From positions 1,736,001-1,800,000 of the forward strand of contig NZ_FXEH01000006.1 of NCBI RefSeq assembly GCF_900176565.1: DNA of 64,000 nucleotides, written 5' to 3'. The notes beneath the pieces were generated by a model that saw nothing but the letters and a program-made list of their open reading frames with translations, made no database searches and was not told the DNA's origin. The DNA comes from Thalassobacillus devorans. Lineage in GTDB: Bacteria; Bacillota; Bacilli; Bacillales; Halobacillaceae. Of the stretch, positions 54,345 through 62,772 are shown one piece after another (the stretch's first letter is position 1; every line of letters begins with the position of its first letter). A program made the translations under genes and the position numbers.

Positions 54345-57300
54345 TCATTTAGCAGATGCTGGAACGACTGAGTCTTTCCCGAAATAATCATGCAGCGCTG
54401 TCAGGCATTCTCTTGTGAGTTTTACGTAATACTCGCTGGAGAGCTGATAGGTTTTTCCCTTTCTGGCATGATGGACAATAACAGGCGTATTACCTGGGAA
54501 ATGTTCAGCTATTTGCCGAATCGCCTGCAAAGCATCAAGCTCTTCCTGTTCCGAAAGTTTGATGAAAAGTTTTTTAGGAGTCTCTATGTCCGCTTCCAGA
54601 ATATCTTCTGAAAATGGCTGGATATCAGCAAGCAGCCATTGAAGCTGATTGTTCCGATCCTCAATATTCCCCTCAAAACAGATCAACATTTCTTCCTGAA
54701 GCCATGGCCTTACCTTTCTGTATAGCTCAGGGAATATCACGGTCTCTGCTTCTCCTTGTTCATCACTGATAGTCATGAAAGCCATTGGGTCTCCGCGCTT
54801 GGTCCTGATTTGCTTAATATGTTCGACTACCCCACAAGCTTTTAACCGTTTCTTCTGCTTGACGGCATCCATTTGCCTTAATGCGATAAAGGCATTGGCA
54901 CGAAGTTTCTGCCGGTAAGTTTCTAAGGGGTGCCTCGACATGTAGGTGCCAAGCACCTCTTTTTCCATGGACAATTGTTTCATTTGGGAAAACGGCTCTG
55001 TTTGAACATAATTGACGTCCAGCGTCAATTCATCCTGAAAAAAGGATGGCTGATCATCAAACTCCTTAAAAAGTTCTCCTTGTTCTATAGCATGATCGAC
55101 GCTGGCAAGGAGGCTAGCCCGGTTATTGTATATTTCATCAAATGCCCCTGCCAGAATAAGCGCTTCGATCACTTGTCTGTTTACTGCCTTTAAAGGAACC
55201 CTTAAACAAAAATCAAAGATATTTTTGAATGGGCCTTGCTTTCTGGTTTCCAGTATTTCCTGTACCGCCTGCATTCCTACACCTTTTATGGAAAGCAGCC
55301 CCATGTGGATATTTCCTTTTTTTACTCGAAAAACCATATTGCTATGATTGATGGAAGGGGAAAGAACCTGAACACCAGTGTCTTTAGCTTCCCTGATATA
55401 CGATGCAAGCTTTTCATGATTACCTGCATTAGCATTCATCAGCTCTGCTAGAAAGAAAGCGGGATAATGAGTTTTCAAATAAGCGAGCTGATAGGAAATC
55501 ATACTATACGCTACCGCGTGGCTTCGGTTAAATCCGTAGTTGGAAAACTTAACAATCCACTTATATATTTCTTCTGCTACATTTTCCTGATAGCCCTGTT
55601 GCCTGGCGCCCTCGATAAAGGCTTTGTACTGTTCTTCTATCAAACCTTGCTTTTTTTTACTGACTGCTCTTCTTAAAATATCGGCCTGCCCCAGGCTGAA
55701 GCCTGCAATTTGGTTGGCTACCTGCATGATTTGCTCTTGATAGACCAGCACACCGAATGTTTTTTCTAATATCGGCTCTACATCCGGATGGGGGTAGGTT
55801 ACAGAAGTTTCTCCGTGTTTCCGTGCGATATAGACCGGGATATATTCCATCGGACCTGGCCGGTATAACGCATTGACCGCTACCACATCTTCAAACCGAT
55901 TTGGCTTTAGTCTTTGTAAAACATTTTTCATTCCCTGGGATTCTAATTGAAAAATTCCATTCGTACGCCCGTCACGCAATAGTTGGTAGGTTTCCGTGTC
56001 TTCAAAAGGAATAGAATCAAGTGAAAATCCCGGATTGCCAGAACGTATAATATTTGCTTCAATTCTCTCGAGCAGCGTTAAGTTCCGTAAACCAAGAAAG
56101 TCCATTTTAAGCAAGCCGATTGTTTCCAAATCTCCCATAGCATATTGCGTGAGGGGGACACCTTCATGACCAGCCATCAACGGTACTTCCTGGGTGAGCG
56201 GAACATCACTGATGACTACACCGGCTGCGTGCGTAGAAGTATGTCGTGGCAAACCTTCCAGTTTGGCGGCAATTTTAAACAATAATTGTAACTTTCGAGA
56301 CTGGCGGATATAGGCCGCCAGCTCTTCGGACTGCTTTACAGTTCCTACAATTGTTCTGTCACTGCTGGCAGAAAACTCTTTGAGTATAAAAGCCGCATCC
56401 TGTTGATCGATGCCTATGGTTTTAAAAAGTTCCCTTAACAAGCTCCGGGCTGCAAATGTACCGAAAGTGATGATCTGAGCTACACGATCGGTCCCATATT
56501 TGTTGGTGACATACTGGATCACCTCATCCCTTCGATGGTCAGAGAAATCAATGTCAATATCAGGCATTGTCACCCGCTCCGGATTTAGAAATCGTTCAAA
56601 CAATAAATCATATTGGATCGGATTGACTTCCGTGATACCAAGCAGATAGGCGACTAGCGATCCAGCAGCTGATCCCCGCCCTGGTCCTACTTTGATATTA
56701 TTCCGCTTAGCATAAGCAACAAAGTCCCAAACAATCAGAAAATAATCGCTAAAATTCATAGAAGCGATTACTCCCCATTCGTATTCCAGGCGTTCCTTTG
56801 CCTGCTTTCTTTCCGTTTCCTCCATTTTTTCTAATGCCTTCATGCATAATTCCTTTAGATACTCATCGGAGTTTTTTCCATCAGGGACTGGAAAATTGGG
56901 GATTCTTTTTTCTTCCAGGGCCAGTGTCACCTTACATTGATCGGCAATCTGATTGGATGATGTAAGAATTTCTGGCCACCAGTCAGAGAACAACTCTTCC
57001 ATTTCATCAGGATTTCTTAGATGACGATTTTTGTTTGAGTTATCCATTGCATCAGATGACCAGCGCCGCCCTTCCCTGATCGCTGTTAAGCAGTCATATG
57101 CCTGCGCATCTTCCTCCTGCAGATATCGGACATCCTGCAAAGCGACTGCAGCAATTCCATACTGATCGACAAACGGCTTCAGGGTTCTGTGTAATCTTCT
57201 TTCCTTTTCCAGCTGGTGGTCCTCTACCCCTATATAAGCCTTTGATCTTTCAAATAACGAAGACCATTCCGAGAAAAAGTGATAGGCAGCTTCTTCCTGT

Positions 57301-57710
57301 CCCTTCTCAAGATAGACTGCTAACGGCGACCCTGCTGCCGGCAAGATAAAAATTACGCCCGTAGTGTAGGGCTGTAACTCCTCCAGTTCCAAACTACGTG
57401 TATCTCCAGTTTGTATGTATGTGCTCAATTTTAAGAGATTTCTATATCCCTCCTGATTTTCTGCTAATAATACGGCAGAAAAGAGGGTTTCTCCTTCCAC
57501 CAATTCCACTGACATGCCAATTACCGGATGGATGTCCGCTTCATGACACGCCTGGTAAAATTCCAAGGCCCCGTGCAAGACCCCCTCATCCGTTAGTGCC
57601 AATGAATTAAAGCCGCTCTGTTTTGCTCTTTCCACTAATTTTTTTATGGAAATACTGCTTTTCATTAAGCTATAACCACTACGTACTTGCAAGTGGGTAA
57701 ACGAAGCCAT
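54345..57710 (-). CDS. dnaE: DNA polymerase III alpha subunit DnaE
   Basis: Second replicative polymerase of low-GC Gram-positives; in B. subtilis it extends primers on the lagging strand before PolC takes over. 1121 residues: N-terminal PHP domain (FTHLQVRSGYSLMKSS), KVGPGRGSAAGSLVAYLLGI, the catalytic MPDIDIDFSD, LLKMDFLGLRNLT, and ALYRPGPMEYIP; C-terminal helix-hairpin-helix and OB fold (KACGVVEHIKQIRTKRGDPM). It lacks an inserted exonuclease domain, unlike PolC. The ATG at 57708-57710 follows AAGGTGAT; a GTG inside that site was rejected. Confidence 0.96.
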   Translation of the reverse strand: MASFTHLQVRSGYSLMKSSISIKKLVERAKQSGFNSLALTDEGVLHGALEFYQACHEADIHPVIGMSVELVEGETLFSAVLLAENQEGYRNLLKLSTYIQTGDTRSLELEELQPYTTGVIFILPAAGSPLAVYLEKGQEEAAYHFFSEWSSLFERSKAYIGVEDHQLEKERRLHRTLKPFVDQYGIAAVALQDVRYLQEEDAQAYDCLTAIREGRRWSSDAMDNSNKNRHLRNPDEMEELFSDWWPEILTSSNQIADQCKVTLALEEKRIPNFPVPDGKNSDEYLKELCMKALEKMEETERKQAKERLEYEWGVIASMNFSDYFLIVWDFVAYAKRNNIKVGPGRGSAAGSLVAYLLGITEVNPIQYDLLFERFLNPERVTMPDIDIDFSDHRRDEVIQYVTNKYGTDRVAQIITFGTFAARSLLRELFKTIGIDQQDAAFILKEFSASSDRTIVGTVKQSEELAAYIRQSRKLQLLFKIAAKLEGLPRHTSTHAAGVVISDVPLTQEVPLMAGHEGVPLTQYAMGDLETIGLLKMDFLGLRNLTLLERIEANIIRSGNPGFSLDSIPFEDTETYQLLRDGRTNGIFQLESQGMKNVLQRLKPNRFEDVVAVNALYRPGPMEYIPVYIARKHGETSVTYPHPDVEPILEKTFGVLVYQEQIMQVANQIAGFSLGQADILRRAVSKKKQGLIEEQYKAFIEGARQQGYQENVAEEIYKWIVKFSNYGFNRSHAVAYSMISYQLAYLKTHYPAFFLAELMNANAGNHEKLASYIREAKDTGVQVLSPSINHSNMVFRVKKGNIHMGLLSIKGVGMQAVQEILETRKQGPFKNIFDFCLRVPLKAVNRQVIEALILAGAFDEIYNNRASLLASVDHAIEQGELFKEFDDQPSFFQDELTLDVNYVQTEPFSQMKQLSMEKEVLGTYMSRHPLETYRQKLRANAFIALRQMDAVKQKKRLKACGVVEHIKQIRTKRGDPMAFMTISDEQGEAETVIFPELYRKVRPWLQEEMLICFEGNIEDRNNQLQWLLADIQPFSEDILEADIETPKKLFIKLSEQEELDALQAIRQIAEHFPGNTPVIVHHARKGKTYQLSSEYYVKLTRECLTALHDYFGKDSVVPASAK

Positions 57711-57855
57711 TCCAATCACCTTTCTTCCTTAACTATAATTATAGCTGATACATGAAGCGGAATGAAACCAGACCGCATACCTTGTCTGATAAATTCATAA
57801 ATATAATAGAAGTGTATAAAAAGACAGGCTGGGTAGTACATGCAAGAGAGGATGA

Positions 57856-58194
57856 ATGATAGTGGAAGAACGATTGATTGTCTCCATGATTCATGTTTTT
57901 TTCATTGCGTTCGGGGTGATGGTGGGCGGAGCCTTTATTGGAAGTCTGGGTAGTCTTATAACCGGAGAAGCTCCTTATACATCGATGGTACGGATTGCCA
58001 AAGGGTTGCGGATTTGGGCAATTGTTGCAGCTATCGGAGGAACATTTGATACGATTGCCCGGTTTGAAAAAGGAATTTTAGATGGATCAACCTTTGATTT
58101 ATTTAAACAGATCATGGTCATTGTGGCAGCCATGGGTGGAGTAAAAGCAGCCATGGTATTTTTTCAATGGATCCTGCAAGAGGATATCACATAA
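57856..58194 (+). CDS. ytrH: Sporulation membrane protein YtrH
   Basis: 112 residues with three to four hydrophobic segments (MIHVFFIAFGVMVGGAFIGSL; AIVAAIGGTFDTIARF; IMVIVAAMGGVKAAMVF). YtrH is made in the mother cell in B. subtilis and is needed for efficient sporulation. It pairs with ytrI, whose ATG overlaps its stop. GAGAGG lies four bases before the ATG, close; a GTG two codons on would have better spacing. No mother-cell sigma factor promoter was recognised. Confidence 0.88.
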   Translation: MIVEERLIVSMIHVFFIAFGVMVGGAFIGSLGSLITGEAPYTSMVRIAKGLRIWAIVAAIGGTFDTIARFEKGILDGSTFDLFKQIMVIVAAMGGVKAAMVFFQWILQEDIT

Positions 58195-58685
58195 TGCATA
58201 TACCCACATACTATAAACGGGAAAGCTGGCAGCGTTTTTTTGCCGGGGCAGTCGTCGGTGCCATTATTGCCTATGGTCTTTTTTTATATGTACACGGGAG
58301 CTTGCTTGAACATTGGGTAGAGGAAAACATTCGACTGCGCGGAAAATTGACAGAACTTGAATCTGCGTATGAGGGACTATTGAACACCCATGAAGAAGAA
58401 CAGGAACAATTCACCATTAAACAAATCGGGATCACCTTCACAAACGATAAACGTCTGCAATTGGATCGGCTGACGAAACACCAATTAGAAACTCTAATCA
58501 AAGGAGAATTAGAGGATGTCATAGGGAGAAATGTAGAAGATGTCGGCGAAAACCGTGACTTCCTTATTAAAGCTGTAGAAAATAAACGGTATCAAATTGA
58601 TGAGTTCACTTACCGGGTAGAGGTCGTTCAGCTTATCATTTACAGACAGCTAAGCCTAGAATTAAGCATTTCTATTGATACTTAA
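58194..58685 (+). CDS. ytrI: Sporulation membrane protein YtrI
   Basis: 163 residues with one transmembrane helix (about 17-36, FFAGAVVGAIIAYGLFLYVH), then a helical coiled-coil region and a beta-containing C-terminal domain. It starts at ATG 58194, which shares its first base with the ytrH stop (TAATG), so the two are translationally coupled. An in-frame start 27 bases upstream would overlap ytrH further. Family known from B. subtilis as a sporulation factor; mechanism unknown. Confidence 0.87.
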   Translation: MHIPTYYKRESWQRFFAGAVVGAIIAYGLFLYVHGSLLEHWVEENIRLRGKLTELESAYEGLLNTHEEEQEQFTIKQIGITFTNDKRLQLDRLTKHQLETLIKGELEDVIGRNVEDVGENRDFLIKAVENKRYQIDEFTYRVEVVQLIIYRQLSLELSISIDT

Positions 58686-58803
58686 AGAGCAAAATTGAAA
58701 TTATGACAAAATGATGAAATTTTCAGAAAAATGTAGCAGAAAACTGTTGAACATTATACAATAGAGTTAGATAAATAGCATTCTATCCAAAGGGGTGAGT
58801 GAT

Positions 58804-59004
58804 ATGTTGATAATGGACCGTCACCGTCTGGTTGAAGAAAAGATTGCACAGCTTATGAACGGTTACACCGCATACGCAGAAACTGATGAACTCATCCGTC
58901 TAATGAAAAGAGATGTAGCCAGACGCCAGCTTAATGTCTTTTTCGATCGTACCGATACCGGCTGTTGGTTTATTCCGGTAGATCCGGTCGAATCTAAGCA
59001 TTAA
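58804..59004 (+). CDS. Small uncharacterised protein (66 residues)
   Basis: Begins MLIMDRHRLVEEKIAQLMNG and ends VFFDRTDTGCWFIPVDP plus a short charged tail. It has no membrane helix. The first half looks like an amphipathic helix pair with ETDELIRLMKRDVARRQ, the second a short strand-rich tail with one Cys. AAAGGGGTGA stands five bases upstream of the ATG and a good terminator follows, which supports a real gene. I do not recognise the family. It lies between ytrI and nrnA. Confidence 0.7.
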   Translation: MLIMDRHRLVEEKIAQLMNGYTAYAETDELIRLMKRDVARRQLNVFFDRTDTGCWFIPVDPVESKH

Positions 59005-59012
59005 TAATGATG

Positions 59013-59053
59013 AACCCTCACAGACCTGAGACAGGTCGGAGGGTTATTTTGTT
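59013..59053 (+). terminator. Terminator of the 66-residue gene
   Basis: AACCCTC-aca-GACCT/AGGTC-gga-GGGTT stem, then ATTTTGTTTG on the plus strand. It ends 17 bases before the nrnA stop. Confidence 0.8.
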
Positions 59054-59069
59054 TGTTTTTTACAAAGTG

Positions 59070-60026
59070 TCAGCTGTGCTCAAGCTTATACTTACGGCAC
59101 ACTTCTTCCAGTTCCGCGGCGATAGCTTCCGTTTCTTCCCAGGAATGGGCTGAAGCGCCTGCTGCCATTGGATGGCCACCGCCATTAAAGTTTGCCGCAA
59201 CCCCATTGATCACAGGGCCTCTGGAACGCAATCGCACCCGGATTACCTCATCTTCTTCAACAAAGAATGCCCAGGAAAGAACCCCTTCCACATCACCAAG
59301 TATGCCTACCAATTGACTTGTTTCCAGGACGGAAACCCCGTATTCTTCCATAATCTCTTTTGTTATCCGAATCGTACTCAGTCCTGAAGAGGAAACTGTG
59401 AAATGTTGCAAAATGTACCCCTTCAGCCGTACAATATTCATCCTCGTTGTATACATCCCATCATATAAACTTGGACGGTCAAACGAATATTCGACTAAAT
59501 CCGCGGCATATTTCAACGTCTTCGGAGTGGTGCTAGGGAATAGAAAGCGCCCCGTATCCCCCACAATACCTGCATACAAAAGGCGGGCTCCTTCCTCGGT
59601 GAGCCTGGCTCCCTCTGTTTTCATTTCAAGATAAAATTCATAAACCAACTCACTGGTGGAGCTCGCATCCGTGTCAACCCACTGGATGTCCCCGTATTTG
59701 TCTACATTGGGATGATGGTCAATCTTAATTACTTCTTTTCCTTTTGTATAGCGTTGATCATCAACTCTTGCTTCATTAGCGGTATCGCAGACGAGGACAA
59801 GCGCATGGTTATAATCATCATCGGATACCTCATCCATCCTTATAAGAAAATTTAGTGATGGGTCTTCCTCCCCGGCAAGTAAAACTTCTTTGTCTGGAAA
59901 ACTGGCGCGGATGATTTCTTTCAGTCCACCCGTTGATCCCAGAGCATCCGGGTCAGGACGTACATGTCTGTGAATAATGATTTTCTCGTAGTCTTTAATT
60001 TTCTGGAAGATCTCTTTTTTGCACAT
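59070..60026 (-). CDS. nrnA: Bifunctional oligoribonuclease/PAP phosphatase NrnA
   Basis: DHH-DHHA1 phosphoesterase that degrades nanoRNAs and hydrolyses 3'-phosphoadenosine 5'-phosphate. 318 residues: H19 and the D25/D27 pair in HRHVRPDPDALGS, VCDTANEAR, the namesake KIDHHPN, YAGIVGDTGRFLFP, and the C-terminal DHHA1 motif NGGGHPMAAGAS. Length and motifs match B. subtilis YtqI. Located beside ytrI and ytpI as in B. subtilis. Confidence 0.95.
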   Translation of the reverse strand: MCKKEIFQKIKDYEKIIIHRHVRPDPDALGSTGGLKEIIRASFPDKEVLLAGEEDPSLNFLIRMDEVSDDDYNHALVLVCDTANEARVDDQRYTKGKEVIKIDHHPNVDKYGDIQWVDTDASSTSELVYEFYLEMKTEGARLTEEGARLLYAGIVGDTGRFLFPSTTPKTLKYAADLVEYSFDRPSLYDGMYTTRMNIVRLKGYILQHFTVSSSGLSTIRITKEIMEEYGVSVLETSQLVGILGDVEGVLSWAFFVEEDEVIRVRLRSRGPVINGVAANFNGGGHPMAAGASAHSWEETEAIAAELEEVCRKYKLEHS

Positions 60027-60151
60027 ATGATTTCTCCTTACCTTGCATGGTTACTTCTTATTTAATCATAGAAACTTAATATCAGGTAGCATAAATCTTT
60101 AAAACAAGCTACAATGGTATTGATTTAAGACATTTTTAGGGAGTAGATTTC

Positions 60152-60454
60152 ATGTTGATATTTTCTACCTTGATTCTGGTATCACTCGTTCTATATATTT
60201 ATTATAAAGTGAATATTACCCGGACCAGGGACAGATTGACACAATTATATTTCAATGGAAAAGCACGTATCTGTCTAGGGAGCTTCGTATTCTTCTTCGG
60301 TATCAACCAATACCTTTTTTATGGTACAAAACTTTCCCTATATATCGGGATCGTATTCCTCATTCTAGGCGGGATGCAAATGTATACCGGTTTTAAAAGT
60401 TCACGCCATTATAAAAAAGAATATCAAAAACAAGAGGCAGCAGTCTCAAACTGA
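60152..60454 (+). CDS. ytpI: YtpI-like membrane protein
   Basis: 100 residues, three hydrophobic segments (about 2-20, 39-57 and 62-80) with a basic loop TRTRDRLTQLYFNGKARI after the first and a charged C-terminus. The YtpI family is conserved beside nrnA and ytoI; no function is known. ATG at 60152 follows TAGGGAG. Confidence 0.82.
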   Translation: MLIFSTLILVSLVLYIYYKVNITRTRDRLTQLYFNGKARICLGSFVFFFGINQYLFYGTKLSLYIGIVFLILGGMQMYTGFKSSRHYKKEYQKQEAAVSN

Positions 60455-60463
60455 TGTCGATCG

Positions 60464-60494
60464 AAAAGGCAGCGCATATTCGCACTGCCTTTTT
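60464..60494. terminator. Bidirectional terminator between ytpI and ytoI
   Basis: AAAAGGCAG/CTGCCTTTT stem with a 12-base loop, T runs on both strands. Confidence 0.85.
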
Positions 60495-60550
60495 ATCATG
60501 TTATATCTAATTAACATCCAAAATGTGAAATATATCAAAGGTTTCTCTTA

Positions 60551-61864
60551 TTACCGATCGATTAGCTGAGCCATCAACAAAGCTTTTCCAACCAACGTTT
60601 TTTCATGGTAAAGCTCCACATCCACTTTTGCGAATTTACGACCTACTTCCATGATTTCCGGTTTAAGTTCAATAACACTTTCTATTTGTACCGGCTTAAT
60701 GAAATAGATGGATAAATTCTCCACCACCAAATCACCTTTTTTATACTTGCGAAGCAGTCTGCTGCTTGCTTCTGTGACGAGAGAAGTAAATACTCCGTAA
60801 GAAAGGCTGCCAAGCTGATTGGTCATTTGAGGTGTAACAGCTACCTGGAACAGCATATCATTGCCTTCTTCAGCGAGAACTTCTACTTGTTTGCTTACGA
60901 GATCGTCAATGGTTTCACCCACCTGAGGCTGGCGCTGGATATGCTGGAGGGCTTTTAATACATCCTGCCTTGAAATGAGGCCTTGGAGTTTATGATGCTG
61001 ATCAACAACCGGCATGATCTCAATACCTTCCCACACCATCATGTGAGCGGCATTTGCCAGGGAAGTTTTCGTCTGGACGGTCATAGGGTTCTTTGTCATC
61101 ACTTTATCAATACCAAGACTTCTGTCTTTTCCGATGACATCTTTAGACGTTACCATCCCTACTACCCGGTTAGCTGCGTCGACTACTGGATACCTGCTGT
61201 GAGAAGTAGCCTCATTTAATTCATGCCAATTTTGGACGGAATCTGTTGTTTTAAGGTAATAAGATTGCTCATATGAAGTATAGATATCTTCGACAAGGAC
61301 GATTTCTTTTTTAATCAGCTGGTCATAAATAGCACGGTTGATCATTGCAGCTACGGTAAACGTATCATAGCTAGTGGAAATGATCGGGAGTTTTTTCTCA
61401 TCCGCAAGCTTTTTTACTCGTTCTTCGGTGTCAAAACCACCTGTAATTAACACAGCCGCTCCTTCTTTTAACGCTAATTCATGCGCATTCGTACGGTTCC
61501 CGACAATCAATAACGACCCTGCTTCTGTATAGCGCATCATCGCTTCCAGTTTCATGGCACCGATGACAAACTTATTCAATGTTTTATATAGCCCTTCTCT
61601 ACCACCAAGGACCTGACCATCAACTATATTGATAATTTCCGCAAAGGTGAGCCGTTCAATGTTTTCCTTTTTCTTCTTTTCGATGCGGATTGTCCCCACC
61701 CGCTCAATTGTACTCACAAGGCTTTGATTTTCCGCTTCTTTAATCGCTCGGTAGGCGGTTCCTTCACTTACATTTAATTCTTTCGCGATTTGGCGTACGG
61801 ATATTTTATTGCCCACAGAAAGTGATTCAATAAATTGCAGGATCTGTTCATGTTTCGTAGCCAT
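60551..61864 (-). CDS. ytoI: YtoI: HTH, DRTGG, CBS pair and hot-dog domains
   Basis: 437 residues with an unusual multi-domain order: N-terminal winged helix (VRQIAKELNVSEGTAYRAIK, about 20-45), DRTGG domain (about 70-180, with GSLLIVGNRTNAHELAL), two CBS domains (about 190-310, SRYPVVDAANRVVGMVTSKD and EIMPVVDQHHKLQGLISRQD) and a C-terminal hot-dog fold (about 320-437) near KLYHEKTLVGKALLMAQ-like end. CBS and DRTGG modules often sense adenine nucleotides. A regulatory role is likely; the target is unknown. ATG 61864 sits six bases after GGTGA. Confidence 0.88.
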   Translation of the reverse strand: MATKHEQILQFIESLSVGNKISVRQIAKELNVSEGTAYRAIKEAENQSLVSTIERVGTIRIEKKKKENIERLTFAEIINIVDGQVLGGREGLYKTLNKFVIGAMKLEAMMRYTEAGSLLIVGNRTNAHELALKEGAAVLITGGFDTEERVKKLADEKKLPIISTSYDTFTVAAMINRAIYDQLIKKEIVLVEDIYTSYEQSYYLKTTDSVQNWHELNEATSHSRYPVVDAANRVVGMVTSKDVIGKDRSLGIDKVMTKNPMTVQTKTSLANAAHMMVWEGIEIMPVVDQHHKLQGLISRQDVLKALQHIQRQPQVGETIDDLVSKQVEVLAEEGNDMLFQVAVTPQMTNQLGSLSYGVFTSLVTEASSRLLRKYKKGDLVVENLSIYFIKPVQIESVIELKPEIMEVGRKFAKVDVELYHEKTLVGKALLMAQLIDR

Positions 61865-62006
61865 TGTCATTCACCATTCTTTCTAACTGTACTAGTGTTT
61901 ATGTATCTAATTGTTATTATACAGATGATACAGGCTTCCTGCAATTTTTTACAGAAAATCCAAGCTCGGGATTTTCATTGGTAAAGCCGCCATGCTGTTT
62001 AACCAG

Positions 62007-62039
62007 TTAAAAAACCGCCACTCATGTAGAGTGACGGTT
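62007..62039 (-). terminator. Intrinsic terminator after ytkL
   Basis: AACCGCCACT/AGTGACGGTT stem (one C-A mismatch), seven-base loop, six T on the minus strand. Confidence 0.85.
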
Positions 62040-62050
62040 CCATGTCTTAC

Positions 62051-62731
62051 TTATAGTTCAATAGATTCGCCTACTTCCAATGCTTTCCCTGTTCCAGGGC
62101 TCACTTTTTCTGCGAATGCTTTTCCGTCCTGGTTGATTAAATCGAAGGTGTTATAGTGTATAGGTACAACCTGTTTAGCATCGAGCCACTTCGCTGCGAC
62201 TAATGCATCGTCAGGTCCCATAGTGAAATTATCTCCGATTGGAAGGAACGCCAACTCGATATTATTCATATCACCAATCATTTTCATATCACTGAACAAT
62301 CCAGTATCACCCGCATGGAAGATGGTCTTCCCCTCAACCGTCAATAAAATACCAGTTGGCATACCAGTGTAGACGATGGTACCATCCTCTTCCGTGTAAG
62401 AAGAGCCATGAAATGCCTGAGTAAACTTCACTTTACCAAAATCGAACTCATGAGAGCCGCCAATATACATCGGATGCGCATTCACGCCTTTATTTCCAAG
62501 GTAAGTAGCCAGTTCGAAAGGCGCTACTACCAATGCGTCATTACGCTTAGCTATATCTACCGTGTCCCCCACATGATCGTTATGACCATGCGTCAACAGG
62601 ATCACATCCGCTTTAACTTCATCAGCATTAAGGTCCGTATTTCCATTCTCAGAAATGAACGGATCGAATAAAATCATTTTTCCATTCGCTTCCACTTTTA
62701 CGACTGAATGACCATGATAAGTTGCTTTCAC
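62051..62731 (-). CDS. ytkL: UPF0173 metal-dependent hydrolase YtkL
   Basis: 226 residues of the metallo-beta-lactamase fold. The metal motif is HGHNDH near residues 48-53; further ligands are His in [11 protein letters not shown], Asp in [10 protein letters not shown] and the terminal His in PIHYNTFD. Close relatives lack an assigned substrate. ATG has AGGAGA upstream. It stands alone with its own terminator, 41 bases after the spermidine-synthase-like gene. Confidence 0.9.
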   Translation of the reverse strand: MKATYHGHSVVKVEANGKMILFDPFISENGNTDLNADEVKADVILLTHGHNDHVGDTVDIAKRNDALVVAPFELATYLGNKGVNAHPMYIGGSHEFDFGKVKFTQAFHGSSYTEEDGTIVYTGMPTGILLTVEGKTIFHAGDTGLFSDMKMIGDMNNIELAFLPIGDNFTMGPDDALVAAKWLDAKQVVPIHYNTFDLINQDGKAFAEKVSPGTGKALEVGESIEL

Positions 62732-62772
62732 ACTATCCTCTCCTTCGTTCGTAAAATTTACTATAACCTCAT

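Noticed and set aside
57720-57855. Sigma-E promoter for ytrHI
   Set aside because: Several AT-rich hexamers resemble parts of the consensus but none gives both elements at a correct distance.
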